A stretch of DNA of 44,409 bases, from NCBI RefSeq assembly GCF_008370045.1, contig NZ_VOBN01000035.1:1-44409 (forward strand), in the 5' to 3' direction. The translations under genes and the position numbers were made by a program. Under the pieces are notes generated by a model. It was not told where the DNA came from, searched no databases, and saw only the letters and a list, made by a program, of their open reading frames with translations. The DNA is from Pseudomonas sp. ANT_J12 (GTDB taxonomy: Bacteria; Pseudomonadota; Gammaproteobacteria; Pseudomonadales; Pseudomonadaceae). The first letter of the stretch is position 1. Every line of letters starts with the position of its first letter. Below are positions 25,451 to 32,847 of the stretch, piece by piece.

Positions 25451-26245
25451 ATGAGCAGCGTCAGCCCGTTATCCAGCGTCTCGAAAAATGTTCGCCAGCG
25501 CGTCACCCCCGAAGAATGGGATGTGCGGGTCAAGCTGGCGGCGGCCTATCGGTTGGCAGCGCTGTTCAAGTGGACCGACCACATCTACACGCACTTTTCC
25601 GCCCGGGTGCCGGGGCCCGATGAGCATTTCCTGATCAATGCCTTCGGCCTGTTGTTTGATGAAATCAGCGCCTCCAACCTGGTCAAGGTCGACCTCGACG
25701 GCACAATCGTCGACGACCCGACAGGCCTGGGCATCAACTATGCAGGCTACGTCATCCACAGTGCCATCCACGGCGCGCGGCCGGATCTGCAAGCGGTGCT
25801 GCATACCCATACTCGCGACGGCATCGCGGTGTCGGCCCAGCGTGACGGGTTGCTGCCGATCTCCCAGCATTCCATCGGTTTCTCCGGGCGCGTGGCTTAC
25901 CACGGTTACGAAGGCGTCGCCCTGGACCTGGACGAGCGGGAACGGTTGGTGGCGGACCTCGGGGACAAGAGTGTACTGATCCTGCGTAACCACGGTCTGC
26001 TGACCGCCGGCGTCAGCGTTGAGCACGCATTCCAGCAACTGCACGGCCTGGAGCGGGCGTGCAATATCCAGATCGCCGCTCAGGCCGGCGGCAATGCCGA
26101 GCTGATCTTCCCGCCGGCCGAGGTGGTGGCCAAGGTCGAGAAACAGGCCGAAGTGTTCAAAAGTGGCGACGGGCCGGGTGTGGCGCGGCATTGGAATGCG
26201 TTGATCCGGCAGTTGGAGCGCACGGATACGGCGTACAAAGAATGA
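25451..26245 (+). CDS. class II aldolase/adducin-domain protein
   Basis: A 264-residue cytoplasmic protein of the family that includes L-fuculose-phosphate aldolase and related decarboxylases. Metal-binding histidines are visible in VLHTHTRDGIA near residue 120 and in LILRNHGLLTAG near 180. The N-terminal KWTDHIYTHFSARVPG is also family-typical. No sugar pathway genes adjoin it, so its substrate is unknown. It sits within the sulfur region with an upstream AT-rich motif, so it may cleave or dehydrate a carbon skeleton left after desulfurisation. A perfect hairpin begins immediately after its stop. Confidence 0.9.
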   Translation: MSSVSPLSSVSKNVRQRVTPEEWDVRVKLAAAYRLAALFKWTDHIYTHFSARVPGPDEHFLINAFGLLFDEISASNLVKVDLDGTIVDDPTGLGINYAGYVIHSAIHGARPDLQAVLHTHTRDGIAVSAQRDGLLPISQHSIGFSGRVAYHGYEGVALDLDERERLVADLGDKSVLILRNHGLLTAGVSVEHAFQQLHGLERACNIQIAAQAGGNAELIFPPAEVVAKVEKQAEVFKSGDGPGVARHWNALIRQLERTDTAYKE

Positions 26246-26302
26246 AAAAAGGGGACACCCATTAGCCGGTCTCCAGTCAAGGCTAATGGGTGTCCCCTTT
26301 TT
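26246..26302. terminator. bidirectional terminator, perfect 22-bp stem
   Basis: AAAAAGGGGACACCCATTAG...CC (26246-26267) is mirrored exactly at 26281-26302 around a 13-base loop. A run on one side and T run on the other allow termination of both the aldolase gene (plus) and the DyP gene (minus). The left arm begins at the base after the aldolase stop codon. Confidence 0.9.
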
Positions 26303-26312
26303 AAGGCCTTGC

Positions 26313-27260
26313 TTAAGGCGCGCGATCCGCCAATTCTTCAAGCAAATCCGCCGAAGGCACAAAGAACAACCCACCCGTGACCGCCGTGCTGAAATCCAGC
26401 AAGCGGTCATAGTTGCCCGCCGGCCTGCCGACAAACATGTTCTCCAGCATCAGTTCAATCGGTTCCGGCGAACGGGCATAGCCGATGAAGTAGGTGCCGA
26501 ATTCGCCAGCGCCTGGCCGCCCGAACGGCATGTTGTCGCGGAGGATTTTTACCTCCTCGCCGTCTTTGGTGATGGTGGTCAAAGAACTGTGGGAATTGGT
26601 CGGTTTCACCGCGTCACCCAGTTCGATATCGGACAGTTTCGTACGGCCGATAACGCGTTCCTGAGCCTCGACGGACAGCCCGTTCCACGCGTCCATCTTG
26701 TGCAGATACTTCTGGACCAGCACGTAGCTGCCGCCGGCAAACGCCGGGTCTTCATCACCAATGAGCGTGAACCTGGCCATGTGCCGATCATCCGGATTCT
26801 CCGTGCCGTCGACAAAACCGATGATGCTGCGCATGTCGAAATAACGGAAACCCTGGACCTCATCGACTACCGCTACCGCATCGCCCAGGGCCGAGAGCAA
26901 CTGTGTGGCCAGTTCGAAACACAGGTCCATCTGGTCCGCACGAATGTGCAGCAGAATGTCCCCCGGCGTTGCCGGCGCTCGGCGACCTTCATCGCCTAAT
27001 TCGCGGAAGGCGTGCAGTGACGCCGGGCGCGGGCCGCCGAACAGCGTGTCCCAGGCACTGGAGCCAAAACCGCAGACGCAGGACAGGTAACCGGTCGGCA
27101 CACGCTTGCCGACGGAGCGGGTGAGGGCGGCGATGTCACCGCACCAGCCGCGGACTTTTTCTGCGGCATCGCTGCCGGGCGCCACGGTGGCGACAATGAA
27201 AATCGCGCTTTTGGTGATCGGGGCGCAGACGGCTTGAGGATCAGGCGTTGGCTGGGTCAT
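26313..27260 (-). CDS. DyP-type haem peroxidase
   Basis: A 315-residue dye-decolourising peroxidase, the length of the bacterial B-type class. The signature GFVDGTENP is at 148-156 (catalytic Asp151), the proximal haem ligand is His224 (TNSHSS), and the distal Arg is Arg241 (ILRDNMPFG). No signal peptide is seen, so it is cytoplasmic, or loaded into an encapsulin, though no encapsulin gene is present here. Such enzymes use peroxide to oxidise dyes, lignin-like compounds or sulfides. It converges with the aldolase gene. Confidence 0.94.
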   Translation of the reverse strand: MTQPTPDPQAVCAPITKSAIFIVATVAPGSDAAEKVRGWCGDIAALTRSVGKRVPTGYLSCVCGFGSSAWDTLFGGPRPASLHAFRELGDEGRRAPATPGDILLHIRADQMDLCFELATQLLSALGDAVAVVDEVQGFRYFDMRSIIGFVDGTENPDDRHMARFTLIGDEDPAFAGGSYVLVQKYLHKMDAWNGLSVEAQERVIGRTKLSDIELGDAVKPTNSHSSLTTITKDGEEVKILRDNMPFGRPGAGEFGTYFIGYARSPEPIELMLENMFVGRPAGNYDRLLDFSTAVTGGLFFVPSADLLEELADRAP

Positions 27261-27312
27261 GGGCGTAGATCGTCATTGATAAAAAGTGCCAAGACAGTAG
27301 CAGATTCCGCCC

Positions 27313-27699
27313 TCAGGGGATCAAGCCCGCCGCTCGGTAGGACTCGATCATTTGGTCATAGATCGTGATGTCGTTGCGCCCACGGGACACCAGTTGCGCC
27401 CCTTGAATGGCGGCAAACACCGATAGCGCCTGGCGTTGCAGCGACTCTGGTTGAGCCTCGGGTTGTTTCAGCGCCAGCACCTTGCCCAGCCACCGCACAT
27501 TGGCGTCGGTGAATCCGTCCACCTCGACCCGCACTTCGGCCGGAAGATCGTGATGCTCGGCGGCGAGGATCCCGCACAGGCACATGCGATTGTCGTTTTC
27601 CAGTGCCGCGCGGAAGGCGGCCGTGTAGGCGTCCATCATTGCGGCGGGGTCCTGGGATTGCGTCAGCAAAGGTCCCACTCGCCACAGGTTGAGTGTCAC
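27313..27699 (-). pseudogene. TetR-family regulator lacking its DNA-binding domain
   Basis: About 128 residues match the C-terminal ligand domain of TetR regulators (DAYTAAFRAALENDNRMCLC, GILAAEHHDLPAEV, then AIQGAQLVSRGRND near the end). The N-terminal helix-turn-helix of about 65 residues is missing; immediately upstream come the terminator and the end of the SsuD-like gene. A deletion has removed it. The first ATG is probably not a true start. Expression of a ligand-domain-only protein is possible but unlikely. Confidence 0.75.
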
Positions 27700-27702
27700 G
27701 AC

Positions 27703-27735
27703 AAAAAAACAGGGGCTTGCCGCAAGGTAAGCCCC
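27703..27735 (-). terminator. rho-independent terminator of the SsuD-like gene
   Basis: On the minus strand GGGGCTTACC pairs with GGCAAGCCCC (with an imperfect centre), followed by TGTTTTTTT. It lies 20 bases after the SsuD-like stop. Confidence 0.8.
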
Positions 27736-27754
27736 TTTGTCGTGTGCGCCGGCA

Positions 27755-28843
27755 TCAGGCGACTTTTTCCGCCGCCTGCCGCTCCCGCTCGGCCACCAGT
27801 TGCCGGGTCAGCGGGATCAGGCGCTTGCCGTAATCGATGGCGTCATTCAGCGGATCAAAACCACGAATCAGGAACGTGGTAATACCCAGGTCGTAGTAAT
27901 CGAGCAACGCTTCCGCCACCTGTTCCGGCGTGCCAACCAGCGAGGTCGAATTGCCCTGTGCACCCAGCAGCCCGGCGATGCCGGTCCACAGTCGCTTATC
28001 CAGCCGCGTGCCTTGGGCCGCCGCCGCCAGCAGACGTCGTGAACCTTCATTCGGTGGTTCGCGCCGCACAAAGCCATTCTGTTCCGCCAGCGCCGTGGCC
28101 TGTTGCAGAATCCGTTCGGCACGCTCCCAGGCTTGCGCTTCGGTCTCCGCCAGAATCGGGCGCAACGACAAGCTGAAGCGAATGCTGCGCCCATGCTTGG
28201 CGGCCTCGGCGCGCACCTGGTTCACCACTTCGCGCACCTGTTCATAGGTTTCACCCCACAGCGCGTAGACGTCCGCATGCTTGCCCGCCACCTCAATGGC
28301 CGCCGCCGATGAGCCGCCAAAATACAGCGGGATGTGCGGTTGCTGCGGTGACTTCACCGACGAGTGCGCACCCTCGACCTGATAGTACTTGCCCTGATAG
28401 TCAAAGGGCTTTTCGCGGGTCCACTCCTGGCGCAGCACGTCGAGGTATTCATCGGTGCGGGCATAGCGCTCGTCCTTGCCGATGTAGCTGCCATCGGCGC
28501 GCAGTTCACGGTCATCGCCGCCGGTGATGATGTGCACGGCGGTGCGCCCGCCATTGAATACATCCAGGGTGGTGAATTGCCGCGCGGCGAGCGTCGGTGC
28601 GGCGAAACCCGGGCGATGGGCAATCAGGAACTTCAGGTTTTTCGTCACGCTGGCGGCGTGGGAGGCGATCAGCGTGCTGTCCGGGCTGTTGGAGTGGAAC
28701 GCCACCAGGGCGCGGTCGAACCCGGCCTCGTCATGGGCGCGGGCGACAGTTTCTACATAGTCGGGTTGCAACACCGGGCCGCTGCGCGGGTGGATTTCCG
28801 AAGAATGATGGCCGCCGATGTAGCCGATAAATTCGATGCTCAT
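27755..28843 (-). CDS. FMNH2-dependent alkanesulfonate-type monooxygenase (SsuD-like)
   Basis: A 362-residue luciferase-fold flavin monooxygenase. Family features are FIGYIGGHHSSE near the N-terminus, FDRALVAFHSNSPDS near residue 45, LKFLIAHRPGFAAPTLAARQ near 75, and NGGRTAVHIITGGDDRELRA near 100. The C-terminus has the usual LVGTPEQVAEALLDYYDLG and TTFLIRGFDPL. It should split sulfonates (or related compounds) into aldehyde and sulfite with reduced FMN and O2. It is divergent from an ssuCBA-type transporter, which supports this. Its leader carries the sulfur leader motif and an AT-rich motif. No flavin reductase is encoded nearby. Confidence 0.92.
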   Translation of the reverse strand: MSIEFIGYIGGHHSSEIHPRSGPVLQPDYVETVARAHDEAGFDRALVAFHSNSPDSTLIASHAASVTKNLKFLIAHRPGFAAPTLAARQFTTLDVFNGGRTAVHIITGGDDRELRADGSYIGKDERYARTDEYLDVLRQEWTREKPFDYQGKYYQVEGAHSSVKSPQQPHIPLYFGGSSAAAIEVAGKHADVYALWGETYEQVREVVNQVRAEAAKHGRSIRFSLSLRPILAETEAQAWERAERILQQATALAEQNGFVRREPPNEGSRRLLAAAAQGTRLDKRLWTGIAGLLGAQGNSTSLVGTPEQVAEALLDYYDLGITTFLIRGFDPLNDAIDYGKRLIPLTRQLVAERERQAAEKVA

Positions 28844-28878
28844 GCTGAGTTCCTTGTCTTTGGATAGGCGTGATTCAA

Positions 28879-28903
28879 GCCTCCACCGGGCAGGGGGTCG
28901 GTC
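28879..28903 (-). promoter_or_regulatory. sulfur leader motif, copy 3, without the hairpin's 3' arm
   Basis: On the minus strand GACCGACCCCCTGCCCGGTG then GAGGC lies about 36-60 bases before the SsuD-like start. It matches the 5' parts of the leader elements at 19766-19810 and 21917-21957, but the downstream complementary arm is absent; AGGC can instead pair with GCCT a few bases on. Confidence 0.5.
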
Positions 28904-28955
28904 CGTGGTGTCGAAAGTAGGCGCAGCAGGGCAGGGCTGTGAAATGCCGATTTGT

Positions 28956-28969
28956 TCTAAGTTAATTAT
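28956..28969 (-). promoter_or_regulatory. candidate shared sulfur-gene motif (ATAATTAACTTAGA)
   Basis: On the minus strand ATAATTAACTTAGA lies 113-126 bases upstream of the SsuD-like start. It differs from the aldolase copy at one base. A weaker match, ATCATATTAGGTTAT (29112-29126), faces the transporter operon in the same 363-bp divergent gap; nothing else was recognised in the gap. Confidence 0.4.
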
Positions 28970-29206
28970 TAATTTAATGAATCATATGAAATTGTAGATA
29001 TCAGTAATACGCATTTTATAGCGGGGGAATAGGCAGGCGCCGCAGAGGCTGCGGCCTGAGCCCTTTAATTATGCAAATAATTTATCTGGATGATCTTCTA
29101 TCTGATTTTTAATCATATTAGGTTATTCCGAAAAAGCCTTTCACTGGCGTTTCTTATACGAATAGCATAAATCCGAAGCCATGTTCTTGATGAGGAAGGA
29201 AGCCTG

Positions 29207-30079
29207 ATGACCGAAAAGACCTTCGATACACAGAGCGCCAGCAGCTCGTTTTCAGTCAGTAAGGCGGTTGATCGCCCCGAGGCTTCAAGGCTGCTCCCCA
29301 ACTGGCTGCGCAACTGGCGAACCCCCGAAGTCCTGCTGCGCCTGCTCAGCCCGATCGCCTTGCTGTTGTTGTGGGAACTGGCCTCACAATTTGGCTTGAT
29401 CCCGCAACGCATCATCGCCGCACCGTCGCAGATTGGCGGCACGCTCTGGGCGATGATCATCTCCGGTGAGTTGGGCAAACATCTATTGGTTTCCCTGCAA
29501 CGCGCGCTGCTGGGCTTGAGCATCGGCGTCAGTATCGGTGTCGTCGCGGCGTTGATCACCGGGCTGTCGAAGCGCGGCGAGGTGATCCTCGACTCACCGA
29601 TGCAGATGCTGCGCACCATTCCTTCCCTGGCGCTGGTGCCGCTGTTCATCCTCTGGTTCGGCATCGGCGAGTTCACCAAGATCGCGCTGATCGTCACCGG
29701 CACCACCTTCCCGGTGTACCTCAATTTGTTCTCCGGTATCCGCAACATCGACCCCAAGCTGATCGAGGCCGCCAACACCCTGGGCCTGAATCGTCGCGAG
29801 CTGATCTGGCACGTGATCCTGCCGGGTTCCTTGCCTTCGTTCTTCGTCGGCCTGCGTTATTCCCTGGGCATTTCCTGGCTGGCCCTGGTGTTCGTCGAGC
29901 AGATCAACACCACCGCCGGCATCGGCTTTCTGGCCAGTGATGCCCGGGACTTTATGCGCACTGACGTGATCGTGATCTGCCTGTTGATTTACAGCGTCCT
30001 CGGTTTGTTGATCGACGGACTGATCCGCACGCTGGAGCGTTTCGCCCTGGCCTGGCGCCCATCTTTTGTGAGGAATTGA
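29207..30079 (+). CDS. ABC transporter permease, sulfonate (SsuC) type
   Basis: A 290-residue inner-membrane protein with about six membrane segments. The cytoplasmic EAA loop that contacts the ATPase is IEAANTLGLNRRELIWHVIL at about residues 185-204, followed by PGSLPSFFVGLRYSLGISW. The N-terminal 60 residues before the first segment are hydrophilic. A strong AGGAAGGA site precedes the ATG. It is the first gene of a three-gene transporter operon and the only permease of its kind in the window, so it may serve several binding proteins. Confidence 0.93.
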   Translation: MTEKTFDTQSASSSFSVSKAVDRPEASRLLPNWLRNWRTPEVLLRLLSPIALLLLWELASQFGLIPQRIIAAPSQIGGTLWAMIISGELGKHLLVSLQRALLGLSIGVSIGVVAALITGLSKRGEVILDSPMQMLRTIPSLALVPLFILWFGIGEFTKIALIVTGTTFPVYLNLFSGIRNIDPKLIEAANTLGLNRRELIWHVILPGSLPSFFVGLRYSLGISWLALVFVEQINTTAGIGFLASDARDFMRTDVIVICLLIYSVLGLLIDGLIRTLERFALAWRPSFVRN

Positions 30080-30080
30080 C

Positions 30081-30860
30081 ATGTCGACGCTCACGGCAAA
30101 AAACCTGCAATCAGAAGCACCGGTGCAACTGCGAAACGTGGTGCGCCAGTTCGGTCAGCAACGGGTCATCGATGGCCTGGACCTGGACATCGCACCCGGC
30201 GAATTCGTCGCGCTGCTCGGGGCCAGCGGTTCCGGCAAGACCACGTTGTTGCGCAGCCTGGCCGGGCTCGACAGCATCGACAGCGGCCAGTTGCGCGTAC
30301 CCAAGGCCCGGGCGGCGGTGTTTCAGGAGCCGCGCTTGATGCCGTGGAAACGCGCCTGGAAAAACGTGGTCCTCGGCCTGCACATCCCCGACGCCAAGGC
30401 CCGCGCCGTGCAAGCCCTGACCGAAGTCGGACTGGCCCATCGGCTGGAAGCCTACCCGGCGACCCTCTCCGGCGGCGAAGCCCAGCGGGTAGCCCTGGCC
30501 CGTGGCCTGGTGCGCGAACCCAAGCTGTTGCTGCTCGACGAACCCTTCGCCGCCCTCGATGCCCTGACCCGAATCAAGATGCATCGGCTGATCATCGAGT
30601 TGTGGCGCAAACACACGCCGGCGGTGCTGCTGGTGACCCACGACGTGGACGAAGCGATCCTGCTCGCCGACCGGGTGATCGTGCTGGCCAACGGCAAGAT
30701 TGCCGAGCAACTGACCATCGACTTGCCCCGCAGCCGCGACACCGGGCAGGACGGTTTCCAGGCGATTCGCGCACGGCTGCTGAGCCTGTTGGGTGTCGAA
30801 GTGGAAACGGCGGCGGTGGTTGAGCGTCAGTCTGCGATCCGGCGGTTTGCCCATGCGTGA
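30081..30860 (+). CDS. ABC transporter ATP-binding protein, sulfonate (SsuB) type
   Basis: A 259-residue ATPase with all motifs intact: Walker A GASGSGKTTL near residue 50, Q-loop VFQEPRLMPWK, signature LSGGEAQRVALARGL near 130, Walker B LLLLDEPFAALD near 150, and H-loop LLVTHDVDEA. FQEPRLMPWK is typical of the nitrate/sulfonate/taurine branch. It begins one base after the permease stop and overlaps the next gene by eight bases, indicating tight coupling. Confidence 0.95.
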   Translation: MSTLTAKNLQSEAPVQLRNVVRQFGQQRVIDGLDLDIAPGEFVALLGASGSGKTTLLRSLAGLDSIDSGQLRVPKARAAVFQEPRLMPWKRAWKNVVLGLHIPDAKARAVQALTEVGLAHRLEAYPATLSGGEAQRVALARGLVREPKLLLLDEPFAALDALTRIKMHRLIIELWRKHTPAVLLVTHDVDEAILLADRVIVLANGKIAEQLTIDLPRSRDTGQDGFQAIRARLLSLLGVEVETAAVVERQSAIRRFAHA

Positions 30861-31836
30861 TCGACGTCTATGGCAATCGGCGATGGTGTTGCTTTCAGGT
30901 GCTGCGCTGTTGCTCAGCGGCTGCGGTGATGCCATCGAGTCAAAAGCCCAGGCGGATCTGTCCAGTGTCACGCTGATCCTCGGTGATCAAGCCAAGGGCC
31001 TGCGCACGGTGGTCGAGGCCGCCAATGCGCTGGAGGGCATTGCGTACAAGGTGCAGTGGGCCAACTTTCAGGGCGCCGCGCCGCTGTTCGAAGCCTTGCG
31101 CGCCGGGGCTGTGGATTTGGGGCCGGCGGGTGATACGCCGGTGCTCGCTGCAGCAACCGGTGGCACGCCGTTGCGCATTGTCGCGGTGCGGCGCAGCCAA
31201 TCCCGGGGGATCGCGATTCTCGTCCCGCACGACTCACCGATTCACAGCGTCGCCGATTTGAAAGGGCGCAACGTGGTGGTGTCGTCGGCCCGGGGCAGCA
31301 TCTCCCAGTACTTGCTGATTCGCGCACTGGCCAATGCCGGGGTCGATGAGAAGGACGTCAACGTCGGCTTCGTCCTGCCTACCGACGCCCTGGCGGCGTT
31401 CAATGCCGGCAAGATCGAAGCCTGGGCCACGTTCGGCATCTACCAGGCATTTGCCGAGCAGCAGGGCGCCCGGGTGCTGATCAGCGGCGAAGGGATTAAC
31501 ACCGGGCTGACCTTTATCACTGCCTCCGATGAAGTGCTGACCGACAAGCTCAAGCGCCAGGCCCTCAGCGATGTGTTGCAGCGTTTCGCCAAGGCCTTCG
31601 AGTGGGCGCGGCAGAATCCCGATGAATACGCGCGGGTGTTCGCCAAGGCCAACGATGTGTCGCTGGACGTCTCGCAGCGGCTGCGCAGCTGGGGTGATGA
31701 GTCGCTATTGCCGATCGAGGCGCGTGACGTTCAGGCGTTGCAGCAGGTTGATGATTTATTCGTGGAGAAGAAGATCTTTCCCCATCGCGTCGACGTGGAG
31801 AAGTTCACCGATGCGCAGGTGTTTTCCAGTCAGTAA
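30853..31836 (+). CDS. lipoprotein ABC substrate-binding protein, sulfonate (SsuA) type
   Basis: A 327-residue binding protein. The signal peptide ends in a lipobox LLSGCGD, so Cys at about residue 24 should be lipidated and the protein tethered to the membrane, unusual for a Gram-negative SsuA. Mature features include VQWANFQGAAPLFEALRAG, DLGPAGDTPVLAA and LKGRNVVVSSARGSISQYLL. Start 30853 is used since it gives MRDRRLWQSAM and the signal; it overlaps the ATPase gene by eight bases. Ligand unknown, presumably a sulfonate handled by the divergent SsuD-like enzyme. Confidence 0.93.
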   Translation: MRDRRLWQSAMVLLSGAALLLSGCGDAIESKAQADLSSVTLILGDQAKGLRTVVEAANALEGIAYKVQWANFQGAAPLFEALRAGAVDLGPAGDTPVLAAATGGTPLRIVAVRRSQSRGIAILVPHDSPIHSVADLKGRNVVVSSARGSISQYLLIRALANAGVDEKDVNVGFVLPTDALAAFNAGKIEAWATFGIYQAFAEQQGARVLISGEGINTGLTFITASDEVLTDKLKRQALSDVLQRFAKAFEWARQNPDEYARVFAKANDVSLDVSQRLRSWGDESLLPIEARDVQALQQVDDLFVEKKIFPHRVDVEKFTDAQVFSSQ

Positions 31837-32112
31837 GAATCTGCGCCAGCGTTAGATCGATTATTTCTTTCGGTTATTTATATAGTCTTGCATCGCATAT
31901 CGATAACCGACAGAAACGCGCTCCAGTCTGCATCGCATCTGCAATGAAAGCTGAAGGTTCGCAGCAGCAGATAATCCCGTTCCATCCACCTGTTTAAAGT
32001 CGCTTGAGCATGCATTCCGGCTGTTTGATCGCCATCTTGCTGCGTGTTGGTCAATCCTTAGAATCCTCCCCATCAGCTTCGTCCACCTATCGAACCTTTA
32101 GGGAACACCACC

Positions 32113-32622
32113 ATGATGAACGCCATGCAGATGCAAATGCCGATGAACGCCAATATGCCAATGATGCCGATGATGGGCATGCCGATGATGATGGCGACCA
32201 TGACCTGCGACATGATGGACGACGGCATGATGTGCGAGATGATGCCGGCCGCTGGCATGGACATGGCGATGTTCAAGAACAGCGCTGAAATGATGCAGAT
32301 GATGATGAACTGCGGCATGCCGATGATGATGCATTGCGGCAACATGAGCATGATGTGCATGTCCCAGTCGGCCATGGCCATGCCGATGATGAACATGATG
32401 ATGCCAATGCCGATGATGGGCATGCCGATGCCATCGATGAAGTGCGTGATGGAATGCACGATGATGGACGACAGCATGATGTGCAAAATCATGCCGATGG
32501 CCGGCATGAACATGGACATGATGAAAAACTGCTGCAACCTGATGATGAAAATGATGAACGACTGCAGCATGCCAATGATGATGAGCTGCAACGGCATGCC
32601 GTTGATGTGCCGCACCTGCTGA
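32113..32622 (+). CDS. extremely methionine- and cysteine-rich protein
   Basis: A 169-residue protein with 72 Met and 14 Cys by my count (51% sulfur-containing residues), one Phe and no Tyr or Trp. It has no signal peptide or membrane segment of normal composition. Two similar halves are visible: MMDDGMMC at 34-41 and MMDDSMMC at 117-124, each followed by MPxAGM, KN and a C-x-MPMMM-x-C block (67-75; 151-159). AGGGA lies 8 bases before the ATG and a perfect terminator follows, so it is a genuine monocistronic gene. I do not recognise the family. Cu(I) binding, scavenging of oxidants through methionine sulfoxide, or sulfur storage are possible; the location among sulfur genes favours a sulfur link. 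The 276-bp upstream gap shows no other gene. Confidence 0.85.
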   Translation: MMNAMQMQMPMNANMPMMPMMGMPMMMATMTCDMMDDGMMCEMMPAAGMDMAMFKNSAEMMQMMMNCGMPMMMHCGNMSMMCMSQSAMAMPMMNMMMPMPMMGMPMPSMKCVMECTMMDDSMMCKIMPMAGMNMDMMKNCCNLMMKMMNDCSMPMMMSCNGMPLMCRTC

Positions 32623-32635
32623 TCCATTGCCATTG

Positions 32636-32672
32636 AAAAAGCCCGGCTAATGCGAATTGGCCGGGCTTTTTT
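32636..32672 (+). terminator. rho-independent terminator of the Met-rich gene
   Basis: AAAAAGCCCGGC pairs with GCCGGGCTTTTTT (seven GC pairs plus an A-T extension) around a 12-base loop, 13 bases after the stop. Confidence 0.93.
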
Positions 32673-32687
32673 GTGTGCTTTTGCTGT

Positions 32688-32717
32688 GCCTTTGCCTTTG
32701 CCTTTGCCTTTGCCTTT
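32688..32717. repeat. hexanucleotide repeat (GCCTTT)5
   Basis: Five perfect copies of GCCTTT lie between the Met-rich gene's terminator and a REPIN. The repeat is noncoding and could vary in number between strains. Confidence 0.9.
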
Positions 32718-32718
32718 C

Positions 32719-32787
32719 GTAGGAGCCAGGCTTGCCGGCGAAGGCGTACTTGAGGGCCCCTTCGCCGGCAAGCCTGGCTCCTACAGG
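32719..32787. repeat. REPIN, GTAGGAGCCAGGCTTGCC variant
   Basis: GTAGGAGCCAGGCTTGCCGG...CGAAGG is mirrored by CCTTCGCCGGCAAGCCTGGC...TCCTAC around GCGTACTTGAGGGC-type spacer. It differs from the other copies by CC for GC in the arm. Confidence 0.9.
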
Positions 32788-32847
32788 TTCGGTGTTTGTC
32801 AAAGCAGATTCGGTGTTTGTCAGACCAGGTTCGGTATTTGTCAGTCC
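32785..32847. repeat. 21-bp direct repeat, three copies, over the regulator's stop codon
   Basis: Units at 32785, 32806 and 32827 read AGGTTCGGTGTTTGTCA plus four bases, with few changes. The TGA stop of the XRE-cupin gene lies in the third unit (32841-32843), and each unit repeats an in-frame TGA, so the gene's 3' end has been copied outward without changing the protein. Confidence 0.88.

Noticed and set aside
31861..32073. A 70-codon minus-strand frame upstream of the Met-rich gene
   Set aside because: No ribosome binding site and no recognisable sequence; it would overlap the promoter region of the Met-rich gene.
32073..32771. A 232-codon frame opposite the Met-rich gene, rich in Ile, His and Met
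   Set aside because: Its composition follows from the complement of ATG-rich sequence, it runs through a terminator, the GCCTTT repeat and a REPIN, and it has no ribosome binding site. The plus-strand frame has both a ribosome binding site and a terminator.
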